Below are positions 1-7,121 of a stretch of 35,379 bases of DNA, piece by piece. Within the stretch, counting starts at the first letter, position 1. Each line of letters begins with the position of its first letter. The DNA is from an uncultured Lachnospiraceae bacterium (lineage in GTDB: Bacteria; Bacillota; Clostridia; Lachnospirales; Lachnospiraceae): positions 1 through 35,379 of the forward strand of contig CAKREB010000025.1 of the NCBI GenBank assembly GCA_934317005.1, read 5' to 3'. The notes under the pieces were generated by a model that saw only the letters and a list, made by a program, of their open reading frames with translations, did not search any database and was not told where the DNA came from. The translations under genes and the position numbers were made by a program.

Positions 1-10
1 AATTATACCA

Positions 11-46
11 AAAAATCGCTTAAACCTCACGGTCTAAGCGATTTTT
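11..46. terminator. Bidirectional rho-independent terminator
   Basis: A perfect 12-bp inverted repeat (11-22 against 35-46, AAAAATCGCTTA on the left arm) is flanked by A and T runs, so it can terminate transcription in either direction. It probably ends a gene lying left of the window. Confidence 0.75.
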
Positions 47-108
47 CTTTAAGGGGAGTTTTTTTACAGCCCCTTTTGCTTTATAAAAAATAGCTCGTAT
101 AATGGTGG

Positions 109-229
109 GAGAATGCGCTGGCATTCTCACTTTATAGTAAGTCAGAAGAAGCTGGAAATGTATAGGTAAGTCAACAAGAATCGCAAAGCGATTCTTGCAG
201 AGAGAATGCGCTGGCATTCTCTCTTTTTT
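109..229 (+). repeat. Cluster of three hairpins, the last a terminator
   Basis: Three perfect hairpins follow one another. GAGAATGC pairs with GCATTCTC (109-116/121-128, loop gctg). CAAGAATCGC pairs with GCGATTCTTG (175-184/188-197). GAGAGAATGC pairs with GCATTCTCTC (200-209/214-223, loop gctg), followed by a T run to 229. The first and third are near-copies, and a related stem ends the gene at 20378. The last is a good rho-independent terminator. I see no credible gene in 1-530 on either strand. Confidence 0.6.
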
Positions 230-263
230 AAGCTAAAGTACCAATAATGATATGCGTTTTGTA

Positions 264-292
264 TTTACATTTGTACAAAATGATGATAATAT
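264..292 (+). promoter_or_regulatory. Sigma-A promoter for the CdaR-like gene
   Basis: TTTACA (264-269) and TAATAT (287-292) are separated by exactly 17 bp. Transcription would start near 299, giving an untranslated leader of about 230 nt before the regulator gene at 531. Confidence 0.55.
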
Positions 293-334
293 ATATCTAT
301 ATAGGTAAAGTTATATACGCTAACTAAATTTTTG

Positions 335-401
335 ATACCGTATGATTTGCAGTTTGCAAAACACGGATGGGCTATCCTTACAGGATAGGTGTTTACGGTA
401 T
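335..401 (+). promoter_or_regulatory. Structured 5' UTR element, three-way junction shape
   Basis: An 8-bp closing stem (ATACCGTA 335-342 with TACGGTAT 394-401) encloses two arms: TTTGC-loop-GCAAA (346-360) and CTATCCT-tac-AGGATAG (372-388), the latter flanked by ACAC/GTGT. This closed multi-arm layout resembles a riboswitch aptamer, but I do not recognise it as a known class. It lies inside the predicted leader of the downstream regulator gene. Confidence 0.4.
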
Positions 402-434
402 GGAATCGAGCAAAGAAGGAATGTTGGAGGGATT

Positions 435-526
435 GTGTGAAAAGTGATTTTTCACACACGAGCTTTGTGTCTGTGCGCACTTGATACAAAGCCGTTCTGT
501 GTAACAGTGTGCGCAGAAATGAGGAG
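435..526 (+). promoter_or_regulatory. Structured leader, copy A, ending at the RBS
   Basis: Hairpin 1 is GTGTGAAAA/TTTTCACAC (435-443/449-457). Hairpin 2 is GCTTTGT/ACAAAGC (462-468/486-492), with a loop containing TGTGCGCAC (472-480). That loop can pair over 9 positions, two of them G-U, with GTGTGCGCA at 507-515, just before the RBS GAGGAG (521-526). The same layout with compensatory base changes recurs at 6194-6284. Confidence 0.55.
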
Positions 527-530
527 TAGT

Positions 531-1619
531 ATGATATCAAATCAAGTTTTACAAACGACAATAGATGGACTGAAAAATATTACACGTGTTGATATCTGTG
601 TTATGGATATTGAAGGAAAAGCATTGGCGACAACGATTAACAATATCGAAGAGTATGAAGAAGCTGTTATGGCGTTTGTAGAATCTCCGGCAGATAGTCA
701 GGTGCTGCAGGGATATCAGTTCTTTAAGGTGTTTGATGAGCACCAGTTAGAGTATGTCATTTTGGCAAAGGGAGATAGCGATGATGTATACATGGTCGGT
801 AAGCTGGCAGCGTTTCAGATTCGTAACCTTTTAATTGCTTATAAAGAGCGCTATGACAAGGATAATTTTATCAAAAATCTTTTGTTGGATAATCTGCTTT
901 TGGTAGATATTTATAACCGTGCAAAGAAGCTTCATATAGAAACGAATGTTCGCCGTGTCGTCTTTTTGATCGAAACGAAAAACGAGAAGGATGTCAGTGC
1001 ATTAGAAACGGTAAAAGGTTTGTTTGCCGGTAAGAAGAAAGATTTTATTACACAGGTAGATGAAAAGAACATTATTTTGGTCAAGGAAGTGGAAGAGGGA
1101 GAAGACTACGAGGACATGGATATGACAGCTAAAGTCATTCTGGATATGTTGAATACGGAAGCGATGACAATGGTACATGTTGCGTATGGCACGATTGTCC
1201 ATGAGATTAAAGATGTATCTCGTTCTTACAAAGAAGCTAAGATGGCTTTGGATGTTGGAAAAATCTTCTATAGTGACCGCAATGTGATCGCATATAGCAG
1301 TCTGGGAATCGGACGTCTGATTTATCAGCTGCCGATGCCTCTGTGCAAGATGTTTATCAAGGAAATTTTTGGGGACAAATCACCGGATGATTTTGATGAT
1401 GAAACGATTGCGACAATCAACAAATTCTTTGAAAATAGTTTAAATGTATCGGAAACTTCCAGACAGCTTTATATTCATCGTAATACATTGGTATACCGTC
1501 TGGATAAGCTGCAGAAGAGCACAAACCTTGATCTGCGGGTATTTGATGATGCGATTACATTTAAGATTGCATTGATGGTAGTCAAATACATGAAGTATAT
1601 GGAAAACTTTGAATATTAA
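531..1619 (+). CDS. CdaR/PucR-family transcriptional regulator
   Basis: A protein of 362 residues. The C-terminal about 60 residues form the PucR-type helix-turn-helix (HTH_30): NVSETSRQLYIHRNTLVYRL with a following LQKSTNLDL is the hallmark. The N-terminal region (about 1-120) is a sensor-like domain placed where CdaR proteins carry a sugar-diacid recognition domain, and the middle resembles the GGDEF-like linker of this family. The start at 531 is chosen because GAGGAG lies 4 nt upstream and the protein reads cleanly from there; an upstream in-frame start at 444 would put the structured leader inside the coding region. It is preceded by a long structured UTR and followed by a terminator at 1636-1658, so it is monocistronic. 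The effector and targets are unknown. Confidence 0.8.
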   Translation: MISNQVLQTTIDGLKNITRVDICVMDIEGKALATTINNIEEYEEAVMAFVESPADSQVLQGYQFFKVFDEHQLEYVILAKGDSDDVYMVGKLAAFQIRNLLIAYKERYDKDNFIKNLLLDNLLLVDIYNRAKKLHIETNVRRVVFLIETKNEKDVSALETVKGLFAGKKKDFITQVDEKNIILVKEVEEGEDYEDMDMTAKVILDMLNTEAMTMVHVAYGTIVHEIKDVSRSYKEAKMALDVGKIFYSDRNVIAYSSLGIGRLIYQLPMPLCKMFIKEIFGDKSPDDFDDETIATINKFFENSLNVSETSRQLYIHRNTLVYRLDKLQKSTNLDLRVFDDAITFKIALMVVKYMKYMENFEY

Positions 1620-1635
1620 TTCAAATAGTGCATGA

Positions 1636-1664
1636 AGGCCCCTACAATGGGGCTTTTTGCTTTT
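1636..1664 (+). terminator. Rho-independent terminator
   Basis: GGCCCC and GGGGCT flank the loop tacaat and are followed by TTTTTGCTTTT. It sits 16 bp after the CdaR-like gene's stop. Confidence 0.75.
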
Positions 1665-1838
1665 CTATGAAATGGAAACTCTGTAGGATGTCATACATAT
1701 GGCACAATTAAAAGTGCATCTTATGGTAAAGTGATATGATGTAGCAGGCAGAATTGTGCTTGTAAAAGCTGCCGGAGTAATATAAAATTAAATTGGCTAT
1801 TTATCTTGAAATGTAAATTGGTTGAAATGAGGTTAATT

Positions 1839-2537
1839 ATGGAACATACAGGTGCAATGATTCGCATGGATCATGTGAAAGTGACTTATCCGACAGGGAC
1901 AGAGGCGTTAAAGGACATCAGCCTTTCCGTGGACAAGGGGGAGTTTATATTTATCGTAGGAAGCAGTGGTTCCGGAAAGTCCACGCTGATCAAGACTCTG
2001 CTTGGGGAGGTGCACGTATCTTCCGGTCAGATCATGGCAGCAGGCAGAAGACTGGGCAGACTAAAGAAAAGGGAACTGCCATATTATAGAAGAGTACTTG
2101 GAGTTGTATTTCAGGAGTTTCGTCTATTGGGTGACCGAAATGTATTTGAAAATGTTGCATTGGCACAGCGTGTGATCGGTGTCAGTCATGAGCGGATGAA
2201 GAGAAATGTAGCGATGATGCTTGAGATGGTTGGTCTGGCAGACAAATGGAAGAATTATCCCAGTGAGTTATCCGGAGGAGAAAAGCAACGCGTTGCAATC
2301 GCACGGGCAATGGTCAACCGACCGGGAATACTGCTTGCAGACGAACCGACCGGGAATCTCGATCCACAAAATTCGTGGGAGATCATGAAGCTTTTGGAAG
2401 CAATGAATCGTTTGGGAACGACGATCATAGTGGTAACACATAACAATGAGATCGTAGATAAAATGAAAAAGCGTGTGATTACCTTAAATCAGGGAGTGAT
2501 CATTAAGGATGAACAGAAGGGAGGATATGTACAGTGA
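1839..2537 (+). CDS. ftsE: Cell-division ATP-binding protein FtsE
   Basis: An ABC ATPase of 232 residues that powers FtsX to switch on peptidoglycan hydrolases at the division site. It has Walker A GSSGSGKST, signature LSGGEKQR, Walker B ILLADEPTGNLD and the H-loop VVTHN. The start at 1839 follows TGAGG at a spacing of 6 nt; an in-frame start at 1806 lacks an RBS. The stop overlaps the ftsX start by 4 nt (GTGA), indicating translational coupling. The ftsE-ftsX-hydrolase order confirms the identity and separates it from general ABC exporters. Confidence 0.95.
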   Translation: MEHTGAMIRMDHVKVTYPTGTEALKDISLSVDKGEFIFIVGSSGSGKSTLIKTLLGEVHVSSGQIMAAGRRLGRLKKRELPYYRRVLGVVFQEFRLLGDRNVFENVALAQRVIGVSHERMKRNVAMMLEMVGLADKWKNYPSELSGGEKQRVAIARAMVNRPGILLADEPTGNLDPQNSWEIMKLLEAMNRLGTTIIVVTHNNEIVDKMKKRVITLNQGVIIKDEQKGGYVQ

Positions 2538-3436
2538 AAACAGTAGGCTATGGATTTAAGCAGGGAATTAAAAATATAGGACAAAATAGATTGTTTTCAC
2601 TGGCTGCGATCGGAACGATTGCGACATGTCTTTTTTTACTTGGTATCTTTTATGTTTTGATCAGTAACTTTCAAAATATGGTATATCATGCGGAAAGCAA
2701 TGTAGGCATTACAGTCTTTTTTGACAAAGGAATATCAGAAGAGCAGATAGTAAAGCTTCAAAAAGAGATAGAAGGCTATCAGAATGTGGAAGAAGTAACA
2801 TATGTGTCTGCTGAGGAGGCATGGAAAAAGTTTCAGAAGGAAATGTATGCAGAGAATGGAGCAGTCGAAGATACATTTGGTGATGAAAATCCGTTAAAGG
2901 ATTCCGCTTCGCTGGAAGTATATTTAAAAGAAGTGTCCAATCAGAAAAAGCTTGTTGCATCAATTAAAAAGCTGGAAGGTGTCCGCAAGGTCAACAGCTC
3001 CAGTACGATTGCGCAGAGCCTGACAAGCTTTAATGCGCTGATCACATATATATCGTTTACCGTGATCATTTTGTTGGTGATGGTGTCAGTGTTCCTGATC
3101 AGTACAGCGGTTGCAACCGGAATCCGTGTGCGCCGTGACGAGATTTCTATTATGAAATATATTGGTGCTACCAACATGTTTGTAAAGCTTCCTTTTCTGG
3201 TGGAAGGAATCGTGATCGGACTGGTAGGGGCAGCACTGCCGCTTTTGCTTCTGTGGTTTTTGTACGAAAGACTGATTCGGTTTATCATTGATCATTTTTC
3301 TGTGCTGGCACAATGGCTGACATTTGTTCCGACAAGCAGAGAGTTTCAGACGCTGATTCCAATGTCACTGATAGTGGGTGTGGGAATTGGATTTTTAGGA
3401 AGTGCAGTATCTGTGCGAAAGCATTTAAAGGAATAG
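2534..3436 (+). CDS. ftsX: Cell-division membrane protein FtsX
   Basis: A protein of 300 residues with a GTG start inside the ftsE stop region. An N-terminal membrane segment (about residues 20-45) is followed by an extracytoplasmic domain (about 50-165), which in this family contacts the peptidoglycan hydrolase. Three further membrane segments occupy the C-terminal half, including VRRDEISIMKYIGATN, the conserved FtsX/MacB-type cytoplasmic loop. The length and layout are normal for Firmicute FtsX. The partner hydrolase is probably the coiled-coil M23 protein encoded 72 bp downstream. Confidence 0.95.
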   Translation: MKTVGYGFKQGIKNIGQNRLFSLAAIGTIATCLFLLGIFYVLISNFQNMVYHAESNVGITVFFDKGISEEQIVKLQKEIEGYQNVEEVTYVSAEEAWKKFQKEMYAENGAVEDTFGDENPLKDSASLEVYLKEVSNQKKLVASIKKLEGVRKVNSSSTIAQSLTSFNALITYISFTVIILLVMVSVFLISTAVATGIRVRRDEISIMKYIGATNMFVKLPFLVEGIVIGLVGAALPLLLLWFLYERLIRFIIDHFSVLAQWLTFVPTSREFQTLIPMSLIVGVGIGFLGSAVSVRKHLKE

Positions 3437-3508
3437 ACAGAAGGTAAGAGTTACCGGATTAAAGGTTATATAAGGCGTTATTTGCAGGGGAACGAAGGAG
3501 GAAATTCC

Positions 3509-4828
3509 ATGAGAAAGAAAATAGGGATCATAGTGGGATGCTGGCTTGCCGGTGCCGTATGGATCGGATGTGGAGGCTTGAATCATATCTTGGATATGAC
3601 GGGAGAAGCTACGGTTTCTGTAGTGGAAGCTGGGACAAGTACATCTTCAAAGGATATTCAGAAGCAGATTGATGCAGTGAATAAGAAGAAGGAAACGGCA
3701 CAGCAAGAAAAGAAGCAGCTGGAAAAGGACATTGCTTCGATTGAAACAAAAAAGAGTAATGTACTGGAGTATGTGGAATCGTTAGATGGAAAGCTGACAG
3801 AACTTTCCGGAAAGATCGAAGCGAATCAGAACGATATTGCTACGACAAAGAAGAAGATAACTAAGCTGCGAAAAGAAAAGAAGCAGGCTGAGTCGGAGAA
3901 AAAGAAGCAGTATGATACAATGACCAGACGCATAAAATATATGTATGAGAATGGAAATACAGGATATCTGGAACTGCTTCTTGGCTCTAACAGTCTGTCA
4001 GAGCTGTTTAACAGGGCAGAATATGTCAATAAAGTAACAAACTATGATAATAATATGTTTAAAAATTATCAGTCGGTTTGCCAAAAGATCACAAGAGCAG
4101 AAAAAAAGGTCAATGACAGTCTGACAAGTCTGGAACAGTTTCGGGAAAGCTTAAAGGTAGAAAAAGCTTCTGTCAATGTGCTGATGGATAAAAAGCAGGC
4201 GGAACTGGAGAAATATCAGTCACTGATACAGGATAAAAGCAGCAGCGTGAAGGAACAGGAACAGCTGCTTGCAAAACAGGATGATGAACTGGAAAATCTT
4301 CTGACACAGCAGAGAAAAAAGGCAGAAGAGGAAGAAAAGGCAAGAAAAGCAGCGGAAGAGAAGAAAAAACAGCAGGCTGCCAATAAGCCTTCGCGTAATA
4401 CAACGGATTCTTCAAACAACAGCAATCATGCATCGGGAGATTATAGCTGGCCGTTGGCGGTATCAGGCACGATCACCTCATATTTTGGATACCGGAAATC
4501 TCCGACACCGGGGGCAAGCAGTTATCATAAGGGAATTGACATTGCTGTTCCGGTTGGCACAAGTGTGTTAGCGGCAAAGGGAGGAAAGGTTGTGACGGCA
4601 GCGTATTCCTCTTCAGCGGGAAATTATATTGCAATTTATCACGGGGATGGAGTATATTCGTATTATATGCATTGTTCCAGCTTGAGTGTCCGTCAGGGAG
4701 CGAGCGTATCGAAGGGGCAGCAGGTGGCACTGTCAGGAAACACAGGTGTTTCGACCGGGCCACATCTGCACTTTGCAATCTATGCGAATGGAGCGTATGT
4801 AAATCCGCTAAGTTATGTTTCACAGTAG
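3509..4828 (+). CDS. PcsB-like murein hydrolase activator, coiled coil plus M23 peptidase
   Basis: A secreted protein of 439 residues. A signal or membrane-anchor segment (about 5-25) is followed by a long charged coiled coil (about 50-300, rich in K/E/Q heptads) and a low-complexity linker. The C-terminal LytM/M23 domain has the zinc ligands H340 and D344 (HKGID) and the HLH motif at 419-421, so it should be an active metallo-endopeptidase. Classical PcsB has a CHAP domain, so this is the EnvC-like architecture. The start at 3509 follows AAGGAGG at a spacing of 7 nt. Its place after ftsEX fits FtsX-controlled septal cell-wall cleavage. Confidence 0.9.
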   Translation: MRKKIGIIVGCWLAGAVWIGCGGLNHILDMTGEATVSVVEAGTSTSSKDIQKQIDAVNKKKETAQQEKKQLEKDIASIETKKSNVLEYVESLDGKLTELSGKIEANQNDIATTKKKITKLRKEKKQAESEKKKQYDTMTRRIKYMYENGNTGYLELLLGSNSLSELFNRAEYVNKVTNYDNNMFKNYQSVCQKITRAEKKVNDSLTSLEQFRESLKVEKASVNVLMDKKQAELEKYQSLIQDKSSSVKEQEQLLAKQDDELENLLTQQRKKAEEEEKARKAAEEKKKQQAANKPSRNTTDSSNNSNHASGDYSWPLAVSGTITSYFGYRKSPTPGASSYHKGIDIAVPVGTSVLAAKGGKVVTAAYSSSAGNYIAIYHGDGVYSYYMHCSSLSVRQGASVSKGQQVALSGNTGVSTGPHLHFAIYANGAYVNPLSYVSQ

Positions 4829-4920
4829 CAGATGCCTTAGAGCTGTAGGGCAGCAGACTTCATGTGGGCGCAGACTTTGGTCTGGAAATCAGAAAATAAC
4901 ATTTGGGAAAGGAAGCGCAA

Positions 4921-6177
4921 ATGGAAGACAATAAGCAGATAGAAGAAAATAATAAGAAAAATAACCAATTATTTTTACAGGGAGTTTTGACCGGAGCACT
5001 AAGCTGTCTGGTGTGTTTCATGCTGTTTATATCTGCACTGAATGTGACAGGCACGATCGACTTATCCAGAGCAGTCAATGGAGCGTCGGGAAAATATGCT
5101 TCGCTTGAAAAGAAAATTTTAAAAAAAGTAAATACACTGGAGCTTTTTATAGATGAGTATTTTCTAGACGATATTGATGAAGAGAAGATGGCAGATTCCG
5201 TCTATAAAGGTGTGATCAATGGACTGGGTGATGATTATGCTGCATATTATACGGCAAAGGAATATCAGGACATACAGGAAAAAACAGAAGGTATCTACTG
5301 TGGTATTGGCTCATATATTTCGGCAGATACAAAGACAGGACTGGTGTCGATCGTAAAGCCTATGAAGGGAAGTCCTTCTGAAAAGGCGGGTGTGAAAGCC
5401 GGCGATCTGATCTATGCAGTGGATGGAAAAGAAGTGACCGGAATGGAGATTTCTCAGGTACAGGCGTTAGTAAAAGGAAAAAAAGGTTCTAAGGTCAAGC
5501 TGACATTGGTGCGCGATGAGAAGAAGATAGAAGTGACGGTTACTCGTGACGAGATTGTAGAGGATACCGTGCAAAGTCAGATGCTGGATGGAAAGATTGG
5601 CTATGTTCAGGTGAGCAGTTTTGAGCAGGTGACATCAGAGCAGTTCCGCAAAGCGATAAAAAAACTGGAGAATCAGGGAGAGAAGGGATTGATCATTGAT
5701 CTGAGAAACAATGGCGGAGGTCTTTTGGATACAGCAGTTGATATGTTAGACCGTATGCTGCCGGAAGGTGTCGTTGTTTACAGCAAGGATAAGAGTGGAC
5801 AAAAGCAGGAATATAAGGCTACAAATCCGGATCGCTTTGATAAACCGCTTGTTATTCTGGTCAATGAAAATTCGGCAAGTGCTTCAGAAGTATTCAGTGG
5901 CGCGATTCAGGATGAAAAGGCAGGAGTGCTGATTGGAACGCAGACTTTTGGTAAGGGCATTGTGCAGGGAATCTTTGCGCTAGACGATGGCTCCGCAGTA
6001 AAGATGACAACAGCAAAATATTACACACCAAAGGACAGAAATATTCACGGAAAAGGTCTTACTCCGGATGTTGAAGTCAAACTGTCAGATCAGGTGCAGA
6101 AGCTGCCGGAAAGTGGAAGTAAAGTAGATAACCAGCTAAAAGCAGCGTGGGATTATCTGCAGAAAAAAATACAGTAA
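4921..6177 (+). CDS. ctpA: C-terminal processing protease, S41 family with PDZ domain
   Basis: A protein of 418 residues with one N-terminal membrane segment (about 20-42), a PDZ domain (about 115-200) and an S41 catalytic domain. The Ser-Lys dyad is visible: Ser around 320 in SASASE and K345 in TFGKG. These proteases trim exported proteins, in several bacteria cell-wall hydrolases or their regulators, which suits the position directly after the M23 protein. The start at 4921 follows AAGGAAG; a start at 4903 in the same frame is possible. A C-terminal peptidoglycan-binding domain is absent. Confidence 0.9.
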   Translation: MEDNKQIEENNKKNNQLFLQGVLTGALSCLVCFMLFISALNVTGTIDLSRAVNGASGKYASLEKKILKKVNTLELFIDEYFLDDIDEEKMADSVYKGVINGLGDDYAAYYTAKEYQDIQEKTEGIYCGIGSYISADTKTGLVSIVKPMKGSPSEKAGVKAGDLIYAVDGKEVTGMEISQVQALVKGKKGSKVKLTLVRDEKKIEVTVTRDEIVEDTVQSQMLDGKIGYVQVSSFEQVTSEQFRKAIKKLENQGEKGLIIDLRNNGGGLLDTAVDMLDRMLPEGVVVYSKDKSGQKQEYKATNPDRFDKPLVILVNENSASASEVFSGAIQDEKAGVLIGTQTFGKGIVQGIFALDDGSAVKMTTAKYYTPKDRNIHGKGLTPDVEVKLSDQVQKLPESGSKVDNQLKAAWDYLQKKIQ

Positions 6178-6193
6178 ACAGAAGAGAAAGATA

Positions 6194-6284
6194 GTGTGAA
6201 AATATTATTTTTACACGCGGGTTTTGTGTCTGCGCGCACTTGGCACAAACCCGTGAGGAGCAAAAACGTGTGCAGAAATGAGGG
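6194..6284 (+). promoter_or_regulatory. Structured leader, copy B, ending at the RBS
   Basis: Homologous to 435-526. Hairpin 1 is GTGT-AAAA/TTTT-ACAC (6194-6216). Hairpin 2 is GGGTTT-GTG/CACAAACCC (6219-6252), with loop GCGCAC (6234-6239), which can pair with GTGTGC at 6268-6273. TGCAGAAATGAGGG then supplies the RBS for the gene at 6290. The stem sequences differ from copy A while pairing is kept. Confidence 0.55.
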
Positions 6285-6289
6285 TTATT

Positions 6290-6580
6290 ATGAAATGTAA
6301 AAGAACAGACTTAGAATGTGATGTACAAAAATATGAGTTGGGAAAGGGACTTGAGGACGGTTTCGAGCTGTTTTCGGATATTGTAACAAATGGCTGGATC
6401 AAAACAGAGCATCTTTTGAAGGTGACAAGAGAAGATGGAAGTATTGTGTGTCCGTATATTACACATCGTCGTGGAAGAAACTTTATCTGGGAAAATGATT
6501 ACATTATCATTGAAGAGGATGGCGCAAAGCATGTTTGTGGCGAGGATAAGATATGGCATCGTTTTGAAAAGCTGGATTAA
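6290..6580 (+). CDS. Small hypothetical protein (96 aa)
   Basis: I do not recognise this family. The protein is soluble, acidic to neutral, has no signal peptide or membrane segment, and contains three Cys and several His residues (CPYITHRRGR in the middle, HVCGEDKIWH near the end). The start at 6290 is set by TGAGGG 5-6 nt upstream; an in-frame ATG at 6278 is inside that RBS. It lies 112 bp after ctpA, with a structured leader in the gap, and just before the BlaI-type promoter. It may be expressed by read-through from the ftsEX operon under control of the leader. Confidence 0.65.
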   Translation: MKCKRTDLECDVQKYELGKGLEDGFELFSDIVTNGWIKTEHLLKVTREDGSIVCPYITHRRGRNFIWENDYIIIEEDGAKHVCGEDKIWHRFEKLD

Positions 6581-6584
6581 AATG

Positions 6585-6662
6585 ACTATTCTAATAGTAA
6601 AAAAAGTGTTGACACAAAATGACTATCGTGATAGTATGACATTGTAATACTATTGCAATAGT
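6585..6662 (+). promoter_or_regulatory. blaI promoter with three dyad operators
   Basis: The promoter TTGACA (6609-6614), 17 bp, TAGTAT (6632-6637) is close to consensus. Three related dyads surround it: ACTATT-CT-AATAGT (6585-6598), ACTATC-GT-GATAGT (6622-6635, filling the spacer and touching the -10) and the perfect palindrome ACTATTGCAATAGT (6649-6662). BlaI/MecI-type repressors bind such dyads and typically repress their own operon; the repressor gene is 90 bp downstream. Confidence 0.8.
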
Positions 6663-6700
6663 CATTTTTGCGTAGTCAGTAACAGGATGAGCACATTCAG

Positions 6701-6745
6701 GCGCGCAGGATGTAGATTTAGGAAGTTATGCGTGCAGAAATGAGG
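6701..6745 (+). promoter_or_regulatory. RBS-adjacent complementary pair before the blaI-like gene
   Basis: GCGCGCA (6701-6707) can pair over 7 positions, one G-U, with TGCGTGC (6729-6735), which directly precedes AGAAATGAGG. The segment GTGCAGAAATGAGG is shared with the leaders of the genes at 531 and 6290, though the two upstream hairpins are missing here. Confidence 0.35.
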
Positions 6746-6751
6746 ATTACA

Positions 6752-7111
6752 ATGAGAGTAAAGCTTTATGATTCGGAACTAAAGGTAATGGAAATTTTGT
6801 GGAAGGAGGGTAATCAGACAGCGGGACAGATAGCGAAAATACTAAAAGAGGAAATTGGCTGGAATAGAAATACAACGTATACCGTTATAAAAAAATGTAT
6901 CGAAAAAGGGGCAATCGAGAGATTGGAACCGAAATTTACCTGTAAGGCATTGGTTTCAAAGGAGGATGCACAGGCATATGAAACAGAAGAGTTGATCGAC
7001 AGAATGTTTGATGGCTCCAAAAAACAGTTTTTTGCAGCATTATTGTCGGAAAAAACGCTGACACCGGAAGAATTGCAGCAGTTGAAGGACTTGGTTCAAC
7101 AGATGAAATGA
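6752..7111 (+). CDS. BlaI/MecI-family repressor
   Basis: A winged-helix repressor of 119 residues (Penicillinase_R family). The N-terminal part has LYDSELKVMEILWKEGNQTA and NRNTTYTVIKKCIEKGAI, the typical DNA-binding helices, and the C-terminal helices serve dimerisation. The start at 6752 follows TGAGG at 7 nt. The next gene begins about 10 bp downstream and encodes the matching M56 protease, which in the Bla/Mec systems cleaves the repressor on signal. The three dyads in the promoter are the likely binding sites. No beta-lactamase gene is present in the window, so the regulon may concern cell-envelope stress rather than resistance. Confidence 0.88.
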   Translation: MRVKLYDSELKVMEILWKEGNQTAGQIAKILKEEIGWNRNTTYTVIKKCIEKGAIERLEPKFTCKALVSKEDAQAYETEELIDRMFDGSKKQFFAALLSEKTLTPEELQQLKDLVQQMK

Positions 7112-7121
7112 GGTGAGAGAG

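Noticed and set aside
20..217. Minus-strand frame of 65 residues at the left end
   Set aside because: It runs through three hairpins and a terminator and its repeated MPAHS comes from the duplicated stem.
444..530. N-terminal extension of the CdaR-like protein from the ATG at 444
   Set aside because: No RBS fits, and the extension would be encoded by the conserved structured leader, which also occurs before an unrelated gene.
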